From the NCBI GenBank assembly GCA_025765595.1, contig JAIVFH010000041.1:62001-126000 (forward strand): DNA of 64,000 nt. Direction: 5' to 3'. The stretch comes from Obelidium mucronatum. Taxonomy: Eukaryota > Chytridiomycota > Chytridiomycetes > Chytridiales > Chytriomycetaceae. Numbering within the stretch: the stretch's first letter is position 1; each line of letters begins with the position of its first letter. This document shows positions 49,301 through 60,340 of this stretch, piece after piece. A program made the position numbers and the translations under genes. The notes under the pieces were generated by a model. That model was not told the origin of the DNA. It saw nothing but the letters and a program-made list of their open reading frames with translations, and did not search any database.

Positions 49301-49495
49301 TCAGTTAGCGCGAGTATTAAGCCGTTCCGCGTCCAAGCGGCCAAACCAGAGATAGTATTTGGGCGCCGCTGGCGGCGCAAAGCGGTAGTTTTCGACGGGC
49401 CGCGTCTCCCACTGCAGGCTCGAAGGAGCGACGCGCATTCTCGCGCCGTGTTTGCCGCTGTCGGCGAAGCTTCGCGCAAGCGGTTCTAAATTCAT
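46321..49495 (-). CDS. STIL: STIL/Ana2/SAS-5 centriole duplication factor homologue
   Basis: STIL bridges PLK4 kinase and the cartwheel protein SAS-6 to start procentriole assembly. Exon 1 (49495-49347) joins exon 2 (49285-48942) in frame. Features match the animal STIL N-terminal domain in order: CAYTALVACARN, SIGFLLGRLTN, LVLDRFDAGRKF, LTPTVELPGDVIVKV, then RYLTIDQARHVLLLTQDD with LAFQLPLIG, and a segment ending VAQFYECLV. A Ser/Thr/Gln-rich middle holds a short coiled coil (LMQQQQTHMYMMLMQRQYE), as STIL does at its PLK4-binding region. The protein ends in a STAN-like motif (FSKATLEYLAKYRL). At least eight exons; those between 48900 and 47850 are only partly resolved. Exon 1 is GC-rich. Confidence is high for homology, lower for exact exon ends. 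Confidence 0.84.
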
Positions 49496-49566
49496 TCCGG
49501 TTTATTTATTTAAATAAATATAAAGGATGTTCTCCAGAGATTGTCCTCACCAACATCCACAAACCA
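49496..49566. promoter_or_regulatory. 71-bp divergent promoter of STIL and the CNG channel
   Basis: All the DNA between the two start codons. It contains tttatttatttaaataaatataaa, a TATA-like A/T tract centred near 49513, and nothing else distinct. Shared regulation is inferred from the head-to-head layout. Confidence 0.45.
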
Positions 49567-52500
49567 ATGAGTGAAGACCTGCCACTGGTTGTCGCTGATT
49601 TCAAGCGCAAGTTCGACCAGCTCGAGGCTCAAATGTCTATTTTGCAGCCGATTGCTGCTAAAATGGTGTCACTGCTCTCAAAGAACAAGGATGTTGCTTT
49701 GGCCCTCTGCCATCCTGACTACATCGATACCCCCGAGATACTAATCAAAAGCTTCGCGATGAACGCAACAAAGCAATCCACGAAAGAAGACTGGACCCTA
49801 GAAAAGCAAGCCACGTCTGTCAAAAACAGTGAAGATAGCTTGAAATCATCGCACGAATCATTCGGCTTTGAAAGCAGAGACCGCGTATTTGACCATGCAG
49901 AAGAGAAGGAAAAAGTTGGAAATATGTGGAAATTGCTGGTCAAAGGCAACAAGGGCCAGAGTCCGCGCACGCCTTGCGCTCCTCCAGGCAGCCGTGACGC
50001 GCTCTACGCCGAATCGCGAGCTTCATTGAGATACAGCACTGCAGAAGAAACTGCTAAATCACGAGTAGACATTGCTAAAGAAAGGTTCCAGAGGAGACAA
50101 TCTTCGGCAGACGAATATTTGGTAACAGAAAGATCAGAAAAGTCCCTCAAACAACCCACCGAATTCCGAAAACTGACTGGAAAAGTTAAAAAAGACGACT
50201 TGCCACACAAAAGCAGTGCGTTAAAAAGCTCTCAGTTTGGATGTGATGATGAACCAAAACAATCAAACGACTCGCTTTCTCCATCAAGATACTCACCGCT
50301 CCCCTCGCGTAAAGACATTGCCCATGCAAAAAGTGAAGTCATGTATCTTTCAGCCGTCTCTATAGCGGCAACCACAAACTCGCCCTACACTGAGATTCCA
50401 GAAAAATTTGAAACAAATCTGCAAATAACAACCATCGAAAATAGTAAACTCGAGCAGCCTATGGTGCTTGGTGATTTGAATCCGATACAGAATGCAGAAG
50501 TTGTTGTGAAAGTAACTGATGTTGACGATGAGGAATCCAAACATGGAACCGTCGGAGAACTTCCACCCCCGAAATCAGTCTTCAGCAATGATTTTCGTCA
50601 AATTTCTAATACGAGTAACTCGGAAAATCTCGCTGAAGCTGGTCAGCAATCAGGGCTTTATGCCCAGCAAAGACGTCGACGAACATCATTGATGGCAACG
50701 GCTTTATTTGAAGCCACCACAGCTCCGAAATATAACGTTAAGGGATCTTTAGCTTCTTCAATAGACAAGTTGGAGATTTCGAAGCGGATAGACTTAGCTC
50801 CAGACGAAGAGCCAGAACTTGAGGCAGGATTGTTGGAAACAGTGTCGAGAATTTGGAAAATAGGACTCAACTCTCTTTCCAGCTTTTCGGCCAATGCAGA
50901 TTTCTTAACATCGCGTATGTCCCTATTGATCATAAACCCCAGGTGTTTTTTTAACTTTTCAAAGTGGTTCTTTTGAGTGTGCTGTGGATAGCACCATTTT
51001 CAGTAGCCTATGACTGCCTGCCCCCATTCGAGTATTCTGTTTTTGTCTCTGTGTTTTACTTCGTCGATTTGTGTCTCGAATTAATCACCGTTCGCGTTTC
51101 GCACAAAGCCATGCAAAACCTTCATGGAATATCGCTTAAGTCATGGCGATCTTACTATCTGAGACACGGGTTTATAATCGATCTTCTTACTATTTTTCCA
51201 TTCGAGCTTCTCTCTCACGACGGAGCTGAACACCTTCTACTGTTGAGAATGTTTCGACTATACAAACTACCAAGCATTCTGAGGACTTCTCCGAAATATG
51301 TATACGCTCTTAAGATTGTGTCTAATTTGTTTGGCGTTGGTCAATCTGTGGCCGTTATTTTTCCACTCCTCTTTGCATTTTGTGTTTTTTTACACCTTCA
51401 AGCATGCACTATTTTCTATGGCGGCCGAATTTTTGAGTTCAGCAACGCAGATATTGAGCCTCTTGAACACTCCACAGTATTTGATCAGTATACTTGGGCA
51501 TTGTTTACGGCAGTGGGAAACACATTTCCGCTTGCATATCGGCCAACCCGCTCTGAAGAGCGCTGGATTACATTCATGTTTATAATTGCAGGAGCTGGTT
51601 TGTATGCCTCTATCGTCGGAGCCATCTCGTCTTTCGCAATGGGCGTTGATGCATCCGGGCGTCTATATAAGCAAAAACTGGATGAAGTTCAAGAATATAT
51701 GCGTTGGAAAGATCTGGGTCCCACCACACGAAGAAAAATGCTGAAATATTATGAACTCAAGTACCGCGGAAAGTTTTTCGAAGAGAACACGCTTTTGAAT
51801 GAAATGAATGATTCTCTGCGAATGGAGATTGCTGCGCACAACTGCCGAGAATTGATTTCAAAAGTTTCATTTTTGCGCAGAGAGCAGAATGACGGGCGTG
51901 ACGAGTTGTTCGTTGGGCGCATTGCTGTGGCACTTACAGCGTGTTTCTTTGTTCCCGGGGACATTGTAATCACGCAAGGGGAAATGGGTAACGAAATGTA
52001 CTTTATCATGAATGGAACAGTCAATGTTATTGCTGGCGGAAAACGTGTCACATCATTCAAGGATGGGGCTTTCTTTGGAGGTCAGGCAACTTTTTTTTTC
52101 CACATCAAGCTCTTACCTCTATTTATGACAGAAGTAGCATTAATAGCAAACATTCCCCGTACAGCAACAGTTCAAGGTGCAAGTAGTTGTATGTTGTATA
52201 AACTCACAAGAGCGTCATTCACAAGCATTTTGGACGAATTTGATGATGTGCGAAGAAAAGTGGAAGCTATTTATCACGAAAGAAGTAATTATGTATAATG
52301 TACTTAAATCATATGAGAAGTGGACATTAACAGTATGACCTTTAGTGGAGAAAATCAGACAAGAAGAGGAAGTTAGAAAATTGACAACGGCCAAAGAGTT
52401 GGTATCCAAAGTCACATTTTTGCAAAGAAACGAAAACGATGGCCGAGACAATGAGCTCCTGAAGAACATCGCCATGTCGCTTGTTGCTGTCTTTTTAGCA

Positions 52501-52892
52501 ACTGGAGAAACCATCTTCAATCAGGTTTGCTTTCATCCATTATTTAATTCAGGTTTAATTAATTACTCAAGCGTCGTGGTTAGGGGCAAATGGGCAACGA
52601 GCTGTTTTTTGTTAAAAGCGGGACAGTAGATGTCCTGGTTGGTGGCAAGAAAGTCACGTCTCTGTCAGATGGTGCTTTCTTTGGAGAAGTTGCATTGATT
52701 GCAAACATTCCTCGGACGGCCACTGTAGTAGCAGCCAGCCCATGTATGTTATACAAATTAACGAGACCTGCATTTATGGGGATTCTGGATGAATTTGAAG
52801 ACATGCGAAAGAGAGTTGATGTGATTTATCAGGAACGAATGGAGAAAGTACGACAGGAGGAGGCAGACAAGAGGAGGGAAAGTAGAGATTGA
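49567..52892 (+). CDS. Cyclic-nucleotide-gated cation channel with two tandem CNBDs
   Basis: Five exons (49567-50914, 50965-52080, 52132-52284, 52346-52524, 52584-52892) sum to 1034 residues. A ~450-residue hydrophilic N-terminus, with an initial coiled coil and Ser/Lys-rich stretches, precedes six membrane helices (S1 VLLSVLWIAPFSVAYD; S4 LLLLRMFRLYKLPSILRT; S6 FMFIIAGAGLYASIVGAISS). The pore loop reads WALFTAVGNTFPLAY, lacking the GYG of K+ channels and resembling the GET-type filter of animal CNG channels. A C-linker leads to a cyclic-nucleotide-binding domain (GDIVITQGEMGNEMYFIMNG, FFGEVALIANIPRTATV) and then a second, closely similar domain (GQMGNELFFVKSGTV, FFGEVALIANIPRTATVVAA). Both end in a charged helix. 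Probably a cAMP/cGMP-gated plasma- or flagellar-membrane channel. Confidence 0.88.
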
Positions 52893-52909
52893 GATCGAAA
52901 AGTTTTATT

Positions 52910-54246
52910 TCAACAAAGCAAGACAACATTTTCCGGCGTGACATCGCGTCCTATATATTCTTCTGTTCCACTATTTCGACCCATCAATTTATCCAAGAAA
53001 ATAACGCGGCCAGCGTTTAAGATTTCTTTAACTTGGCGGCCAACCAACTGCCGCTCAAGAAGTGTCAGACCCGAAAAGTGTGTCCCATTGCTACCATAAT
53101 TCCTCGCTTCTTCCTCTGGGAAAGAATGGTCATCTAGTTCTTCAACAAAACTTTGATCCTTCTTTGCATTTGGTTCCTGTTCTGTATCACATCGCTGCCT
53201 TTTTGGTGAACTCTCCTTGACTTGACAACAGACGGATTCTGAAACAGCTCCCCAGGAAGATATCTGGCACATTTGAGAAAAATCTTGCTCTGTGAACCTC
53301 AAATCCTTTATGAATTCTTGGTTTACGTAAGTTGCAAATGTGCAACGATGATGACAACAGAGGGCAATCTATCCACAAAATCATAAGAAAAATCAGAAGC
53401 TCATGTTGGCAACACTACCACAATCGATTTCAGCGGAACGACAGGATCAGAATTAATATAGTTCTTCAGACATGACAGCGCCAGATCGGTAGCGGCTCCA
53501 CACAAGTGCTTCGAAATACAAACAAGTCCTTCCACTGTGACTTCTCTTTTTTCATCAAAGCGGCTAATAGAAGCACACTTTCTCAACACTAAATCCTTGA
53601 TATCGATTCGGATTTTCTCAAACACTCCCCGATCCATCTTCACTTTCCAACGACTTGCATCCCGATCCACCAAAATGAAATGTGCTACCCCGTTTTCCAG
53701 CTTCTCCCTCTTGATAATCTCCTCATTCACCCAATGGGAAAACTCCGCTGTACCACAGCCCATTTCGACAAATGTAAGTGACGATGAAAGAAGGTTCATG
53801 TCTGCCATTCGTCCAATGAGAGCTTGAATTTGAGTTTTGCTTTTTCCCTCGCCACTTCTTTCCGCGTCTTCACTGAGTATTCGATGAGGTTTAGGTATCT
53901 GTTCATGAGCCCTTCGTATTTTGGCAATCAATGTTTGCAGTTCGTTTAGCGGCAAATCTCGAATATGTGGTGGGGTAGGAATTGGGTCTGATTGGATTGA
54001 CCGATTCACGTCTGCACAGTAATATTTTGGCGTAGAAACTGGAGGTTTCGCATTGCACTTCGTAGTATGCTTTTTGAGCAGGCTTAGGAGAATCGGTGCC
54101 TTACAGAATGAACAAGCGATACGATTGCTTTCAAGTTGAGGAAGATGATTTGGACAAAATGGAGAAGCTGATGCCTTGGAGACTTTCAGAGGACAGAACC
54201 GCTTCTTCGCAGCGATGAAAAAGGTACATTGACTTTGACCAGACAT
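52910..54246 (-). CDS. TRM13: tRNA:m4X modification enzyme TRM13
   Basis: 2'-O-methylates position 4 of tRNA(Gly) and tRNA(Pro) acceptor stems, using S-adenosylmethionine. Exons 54246-53419 and 53368-52910 sum to 428 residues. Two zinc modules open the protein: a TRM13-type CCCH finger (CTFFIAAKKRFCP, FCPNHLP) and a U11-48K-like CHHC finger (CSFCKAPILLSLLKKHTTKC). The SAM-binding motif is FVEMGCGTAEFSHWV, followed by FILVDRDASRWK and the family motif CISKHLCGAATDLAL. The intron falls before ALCCHHRCTFATYVNQEF. The C-terminal RQLVGRQVKEILNAGRVIFL and VTPENVVLL segments complete the domain. The gene starts 29 bp below the PFAS stop codon on the same strand. Confidence 0.92.
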
Positions 54247-54275
54247 TTTTTCATAAAGGAAATTTTTGGTAAAAA

Positions 54276-57200
54276 TTAAAGTTGACTTTCCACCCAAACG
54301 CGAGCGTTACGGAACATACGCATCCATCCACTGTCAATTCCTCCGGCTCTTTCCAAGCTAGGAGACGCCCAGGTATTAGCAACCCCACGCACAAACCGTT
54401 CCGGGTGTGGCATCATTGCCAAAACCTTTCCACCATCACCAACACTAACAACACCAGCAATACCAAATGGACTACCGTTAGGGTTCAAGGGGTACTTTTC
54501 AGGACCAGCTGGAGCCCCATAATTATCAACATAGCGAAGAGCAAGACAAGCCTTGTTGCCTCCACCAACGGCGGCATCCCGCTCTTGATCATTTCTGAAC
54601 TGAGCTCTACCTTCACCATGAGCAACAGCAATTGGAATTCTGCTACCCTCCATACCAGCAAAAAATACATTGGAGAATGTTTCACCACCAACAATCTCAC
54701 AAGTAGCCACACGCGCTTCAAACTGTTCACTAGAGTTTCTAACAAAGACTGGCCATCCTTCGGCACCAGGAATAATGCTCTTCAACCCAGCCAGCATTTG
54801 ACAGCCGTTACAAATACCAATTGTGAAAGTGTCCTTTCTACCAAAGAATCCAGTCAATTCCCGACGAGCATTTTGGTTCAACAAAATGGATTTGGCCCAT
54901 CCAGCACCAGCTCCAAGAACGTCACCGTAACTGAACCCTCCGGGGCAGGCCAAACCGCTGAAAGACTTCAACTGCACGCGTCCACTAATGATATCTGTCA
55001 TATGAACATCCACACAAGTGAATCCAGCACTATGGAAGGCCCAGGCCATTTCTCCAAAAGAGTTGATTCCCTGTTCTCGGAGAATAGCAACTTTGGGCTT
55101 CGAGACAGAAAGTGGGTAGTGCACTTGCAACGGGACCTCAGCCGGGTCAAAGGTTAAGTGGGACGAAATTCCTGGGTCTCTGGCATCCAGGAGGCCGTTA
55201 TATTCAGCGAGAGCACTGACGGGGTCGTCACGAAGCGATTGCATTTTGTATGAGGTTTCAGCCCATACTCTTTGAAGAACAACTCGAGACTTGTCAAAGA
55301 TTTGCTTTCCAGAGTGACGAATTGTGATTGCGGTACTGAACTTTGCTCCAACAGATCCAATCACATGCAAATGACTAACTGGGAAACCACTACTAGCAAA
55401 AGTCGACTTCACTTGATCAAAGTGTGCCTTGCGAACTTGAATCACCACACCCAACTCTTCATTGAATAGAGAGGAAATGTAATTGGTTCCCAATGAAGTC
55501 ACATCCAAATCAACTCCAACGTGTCCAGCAAAGGACATTTCGGCAACGGATGTGAACAAACCACCATCAGATCTATCATGGTAAGACAAGACAACGTTTC
55601 CAGCTGAAAGCAAGTTGAAAGCCTTCCAAAAAGCCTTGAAGGCATCTGGATCTTCAACATCAGGGGCTTCGTTACCAATGAAGTTGTAGACCTGAGCCAA
55701 AGCACTTCCTCCCAACCGCTGCTTGCCCATTCCCAAGTCAACGAACACGAGAATAGTAGGTTCAGAAACACCACGAAGCTCGGGAGTTAAGGTCTTGGAC
55801 GCATCATCCACTGGACCATAGGCCGTAATAATCAAACTCAACGGGGCAGTGACAGATTTAGCCTCACTGGTCTTAGGGTCGGTCCAGCGTGTCTTCATGG
55901 ACATTGAATCCTTTCCAACGGGAATAGTAACGCCCAACTTCGGGCACAAGTCCAACCCAACAGCAGAAACTCCTTCGTAGAGAGCAGCTCCTTCACCTGG
56001 ATGATCAGCAGAAGACATCCAATTAGCGGACAGACGAATGTCGCCCAAGTTTTTGACATTGGCAGCAAGAATGTTGGTCAAAGACTCGGCGACAGCCATA
56101 CGAGCGGAAGCGGCTGGGGAAATCAGAGCCAATGGAGTACGTTCTCCCATCGCCATGGCTTCACCAGTGTTATCACTGTATCCAGTCAGAGAAACTGCAA
56201 CATCTGCAACGGGAACTTGCCATGGTCCCACCATTTGATCGCGGCCAACCAATCCAGTAACGGTACGATCTCCAATAGTAATCAAGAACGATTTTGATGC
56301 AACGGACGGCAAACTCAACACGCGAGTGACCATCTCGTCCAACTTAGAAGCTGCTGGAACGTTGAACACATCACCAGGGAATTTCTTGCTTTCGGTGACA
56401 CGGTGCATTCTCGGAGCATTTCCAAACAAAGTATCCATCGCCAAATTGACAACATCAGGTCCCAGCAACGGGTCCTTCACAATCAGTCTTTCTTCTTCGG
56501 TAGCGTGCCCAACGATTGCATACACGCTTCTTTCACGGGCGCATATAGCTTCAAATTGGGCCTTGGATTCTGGAAGAATGGCTAAAACGTAACGTTCTTG
56601 GGACTCGTTGCACCAAATCTCCATCGGACTCATGGAGGGGTCGTCACATGGGACCTTTCGAATGTCGAAAATAGCTCCGCGACCAGAGTCGTGCACCAAT
56701 TCAGGAAGACCATTACACAGGCCTCCAGCACCCACATCATGGACAGCAAGGAGTGGGTTGTTATCACCAAGGGCAGTACAGGCATCCAGTACCATTTGCG
56801 CGCGGCGTTGCATTTCCGGGTTGTCACGTTGGACAGAAGCAAAGTCAAGATCCACAGAGGAAGTTCCAGATGACATTGAAGATGCAGCTCCACCACCAAG
56901 ACCAATCAACATCGAAGGGCCACCAAGGACAACAATAAGAGCACCAGCGGGAATGTTTTTCTTGAAAACATGCATTGGTCGGACAGAACCTGTTCCTCCG
57001 GCGATCATAATCGGCTTAAGGTATCCCCTAACTTCACCAGCGGCAACAGCTTCGAAAGTTCTGAAGTAGCCACAAATGTTGGGTCTTCCAAATTCATTAT
57101 TGAAAGCAGCACCACCCAATGGTCCTTCAATCATAATGTCAAACGCAGATGCAATGTGACTTGGCTTGCCATAGTCAGACGTTTCCCATGGTTGCTCATA

Positions 57201-58523
57201 TCCAGGAATGCGCAAGTTAGATACCGTGAAACCAGTGAGCCCAGTGCGTGGCTTGGACCCCTGACCAACAGCTATTCCGATATCAAAAACCAACGAAACT
57301 ATCGAAACCAAATAAGGAACAAACCTCCTTCATCACGAATTTCACCACCAGATCCAGTTGCAGCACCCGGAAATGGTGACACGGCCGTTGGATGATTATG
57401 AGTTTCTACTTTAGCCAAAGTATGGACAGCTTCCTTGGAAATGACATATTCGGCATTTGAATCCAATGAAGCCGTGAATCTGATGCTTTCTGGACCATTC
57501 AAGACGGCGGCATTGTCAGAGTAGGCTGAAATAATACGCGATTTGTTGAGATTGTATGTGTTGCGAATCATGTCAAACAACGAATGTGGCTGATCTTTGT
57601 TGTCAATATTCCACGATGCTTTAAAGATTTTGTGACGGCAATGTTCAGAGTTAACCTAGGGACGTATTTGAACAACCATAGCTTTGAACATAAGGATAAG
57701 TCTATTACCTGCCCAAACATCATCAATTCGGCATCAGTAGGGTCTCTACCTAACGATTCTCCCAAAAAGGCTTTGACAAGGTAGTCGATTTCCTCAGCTG
57801 CGAGTGCGAGACCCCAATCTTTGTTGGCTTGCATCAAGACATCTTTTGGTGCTTTTCCGGCAGAGGAATCCTTGGATGCGGCAATCAATGGAACAGTCTT
57901 GAGAGGTCGTGGAACGACGTTTGAACCTTTCTTTCCAAACAAAGCGTCCTCCGTAGGAATTTTTGAGACAACAGTTTGAGTCATGCGGTCATGGATGAGC
58001 GCAGACACGGCGGACAAATCTTGAGCAGAGAGTGGCGATTGCGCTTCGACAATGTAAACGATTCCACGTTCAAGACGCGAGACAGATGCTTCCAAACCAC
58101 AAATTCGCGCAATATCTGTAGCCTTAGAGGACCATGGTGCGATTGTTCCAATACGTGGAAGCACGATTAGCACTTGGGCACTAGCTGGGGTTGGCGTGCC
58201 CTCTGAAATATACAAGGTGAGCATGCACAACCGCACGAAAACTAAGAAAACAACGAACTCGATAAAGCATCTAACACAGCCTGGTCCCCAGCAGAGATGG
58301 TGTTAGCTTCCTTCGTCCCATACGCCAAAAGAAGCTGCAAAGTAGACAGCAAGTCCTTGTTCGCAGAAGCCGTGGATGAGTCATCAATTGTGCGAACAAG
58401 ATGCACGAAGTACGCAGAGACTCGTTTAACAGGAGTGGCCACCGAGTTGTTGATGGCTACTTGTTGACGCTCGCATCGAAACAGAGACAAGGCAGCGGAG
58501 CCAGGTAGTACAATAAAACCCAT
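54276..58523 (-). CDS. ADE6: Phosphoribosylformylglycinamidine synthase
   Basis: FGAM synthase (PurL-type), fourth step of de novo purine synthesis: it converts FGAR, ATP and glutamine to FGAM. Exons 58523-58259, 58202-57709, 57655-57325 and 57271-54276 sum exactly to 1361 residues, the usual length of the large fungal/animal single-chain enzyme. An N-terminal PurS-like region precedes [11 protein letters not shown] and [20 protein letters not shown] (FGAR/ATP site), two AIRS-related halves ([27 protein letters not shown]) and a C-terminal class I glutamine amidotransferase with the nucleophile Cys in [13 protein letters not shown] and the acid-base His in PHPERFVRG. All signatures are intact. 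Cytosolic. The ATG at 58523 precedes a normal N-terminus. Confidence 0.96.
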
Positions 58524-58767
58524 CAGTTACAGCTATGCTAGGCTAAACTATCTAGAAGTCGTAGAGTTAGCGTTAGGAAGGGGGCTGGGGATCAACACCT
58601 TTCTCAAAAAGAAAATAGCAAAAAAAAAAAAAAAGATGTGAGTCATTCGATTCAAGTCATTTCAAGAATCTACTCAAAAGAGCTGAGAAAACCAGTTCGC
58701 AACTTAGAGAATGTTGGACAGTACTTTTTCGTAGGTTAACTCTTTTTTCTTAGAAAGGATACACGAA

Positions 58768-60260
58768 ATGGATGGGCCTCCGTTGCTTTCCACTGCTTTT
58801 CGAAACACACCAGCAGCAGCAAGCTCACCAGCAGCCAATGTATCTGCAGCAAATGAGCACGCATTAGACGTTGATCTATACATCGGCCGCCAGAGAGTGG
58901 TGGCTGTGCTCTGCGCTGGGGAGCTCACTGTTCGGGGAGCGGCGAAAGAGCATCTACGTGCGCCAGTCACTCTTGTGACCCTCAAAGTTCTCGGTGTTAA
59001 GAGCGCGTCGAAGAGTCTCTTTTCTAAGGACAAGGAGAGCGGTGGCAAGGAAATAGGACGGGAAGGGAAGGCCCACTTTCAGCTCATTACTCCGCAGCTC
59101 ACCCTTCCCATGTTTGCTGCCTCTCTCTCTGACTTTAAACGCTTTCGGTCTGAGATCGACACCGCACGGGCTAAGGCTCTGGAGAGCTGTTGCGGTGGAT
59201 CCATCCAAAAGAACAATCCCAACAATCAAGTATCCCTCGATCTCGACTCAATTGATCTCAACGATTGCCCACCTACTGGAAAAGCGCTTCTTGAAGTAAG
59301 GATATTGCCCCTCCCTTCGCTAGTATCGATGTGTAACGTTTAAATTAGTGGCTTAAACGGGTGGAGGACTCAAATCAACGATGTGGAGGATGTGGACGCC
59401 CTGAAAACTCGTGGCTTGTTGTAGAAAAGCACGTTTGGATTGGCTTGATCGTGTGTGATTGTAAGTGCTATCTAGTCCGTTCTCCTTCATTAATCACTAC
59501 AATTTAGCATGCAGTGGATTCTACAGAGGCCTTCCAGATTTTATCGTCCGTTCGTTTCTTTACGATGTTACTGTCTTTGAGGTACTTCTTTCTTTTGGTA
59601 GTATGTTTTCATGCTGAGAGAATCCACCTTGATATTTAGGATAGAGACTCTAATCTATATAAGGCCGTTTCTTCGATTTCAAATTTCAACGGTTGTATGA
59701 AACTCAAGCAACTCGAGCAACAAAAGGCCCCAACTCCTGCAACTCCGCCAGTTAATCCAGCACCAACCACTCTTCGTCTTTTTTACTCTTCTTCCAACAA
59801 TATTCCAACATGTACTGTGAACGATGATGTTGTGGTGGACGACGACAGTTCAAGGCCTATTCCAAGAAATGATGGCTCCATTTCAGATGACGGATATGAA
59901 TATACGTATATGCCTCCTCCTCCGCCTGGTGTCGGTGCTGGAAATTCCAAAATCAGCCCAAAATCGAAGCTTCAACAGAGTTTACTGAAAACACAAGGAA
60001 AAATTCGGAAGCTGCTGTCTGGAAATTCCAGTCATGAAGAGTTGAAGACCAGATCTGGAAGCGTTTCAGCTTCTGGCCCAAAGGGAAGAGCGATTGATGG
60101 TAGAGTTCAGGGCAGCACAAACTCCACGGACGGAAATGGGTTCTTAAAGCAAGTTACCGTTATTCGACGTGCTTCTTTCAGCTCAATTGGGAGGAAGCGA
60201 GGAGGAATCCCCCATTCGTCATCTATGGCTGATATACAAGGGAAGGAGGGGGAAAAATAA
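58768..60260 (+). CDS. PH-ArfGAP protein, short
   Basis: Four exons (58768-59295, 59349-59460, 59508-59581, 59640-60260) sum to 444 residues. Residues about 30-155 look like a PH-type lipid-binding module (VDLYIGRQRVVAVLC, HFQLITPQLTLPMFA, LSDFKRFRSEID). An ArfGAP zinc finger then spans about 177-240: RCGGCGRPENSW, VCDSCSGFYRGL and VRSFLYD, with the C-x2-C-x16-C-x2-C spacing and the catalytic-type Arg after CSG. The usual His (CSGxHR) is Tyr here. The remaining 200 residues are Ser/Pro-rich and disordered, with a poly-Pro run. ArfGAPs turn off Arf GTPases at Golgi, endosome or plasma membrane. Compared with ACAP/AGD-type proteins it lacks a BAR domain and ankyrin repeats. Confidence 0.76.
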
Positions 60261-60340
60261 AGCTTGACAAGTAAACATTAAGTTTATTCCCAATGGACCA
60301 AATAGCAACATCCAAACAATTTGAATCAAAACAATGGAAT

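Noticed and set aside
53537..57395. Several plus-strand frames of 60-290 codons opposite TRM13 and PFAS
   Set aside because: Antisense shadows; the minus-strand enzymes are complete with all catalytic motifs.
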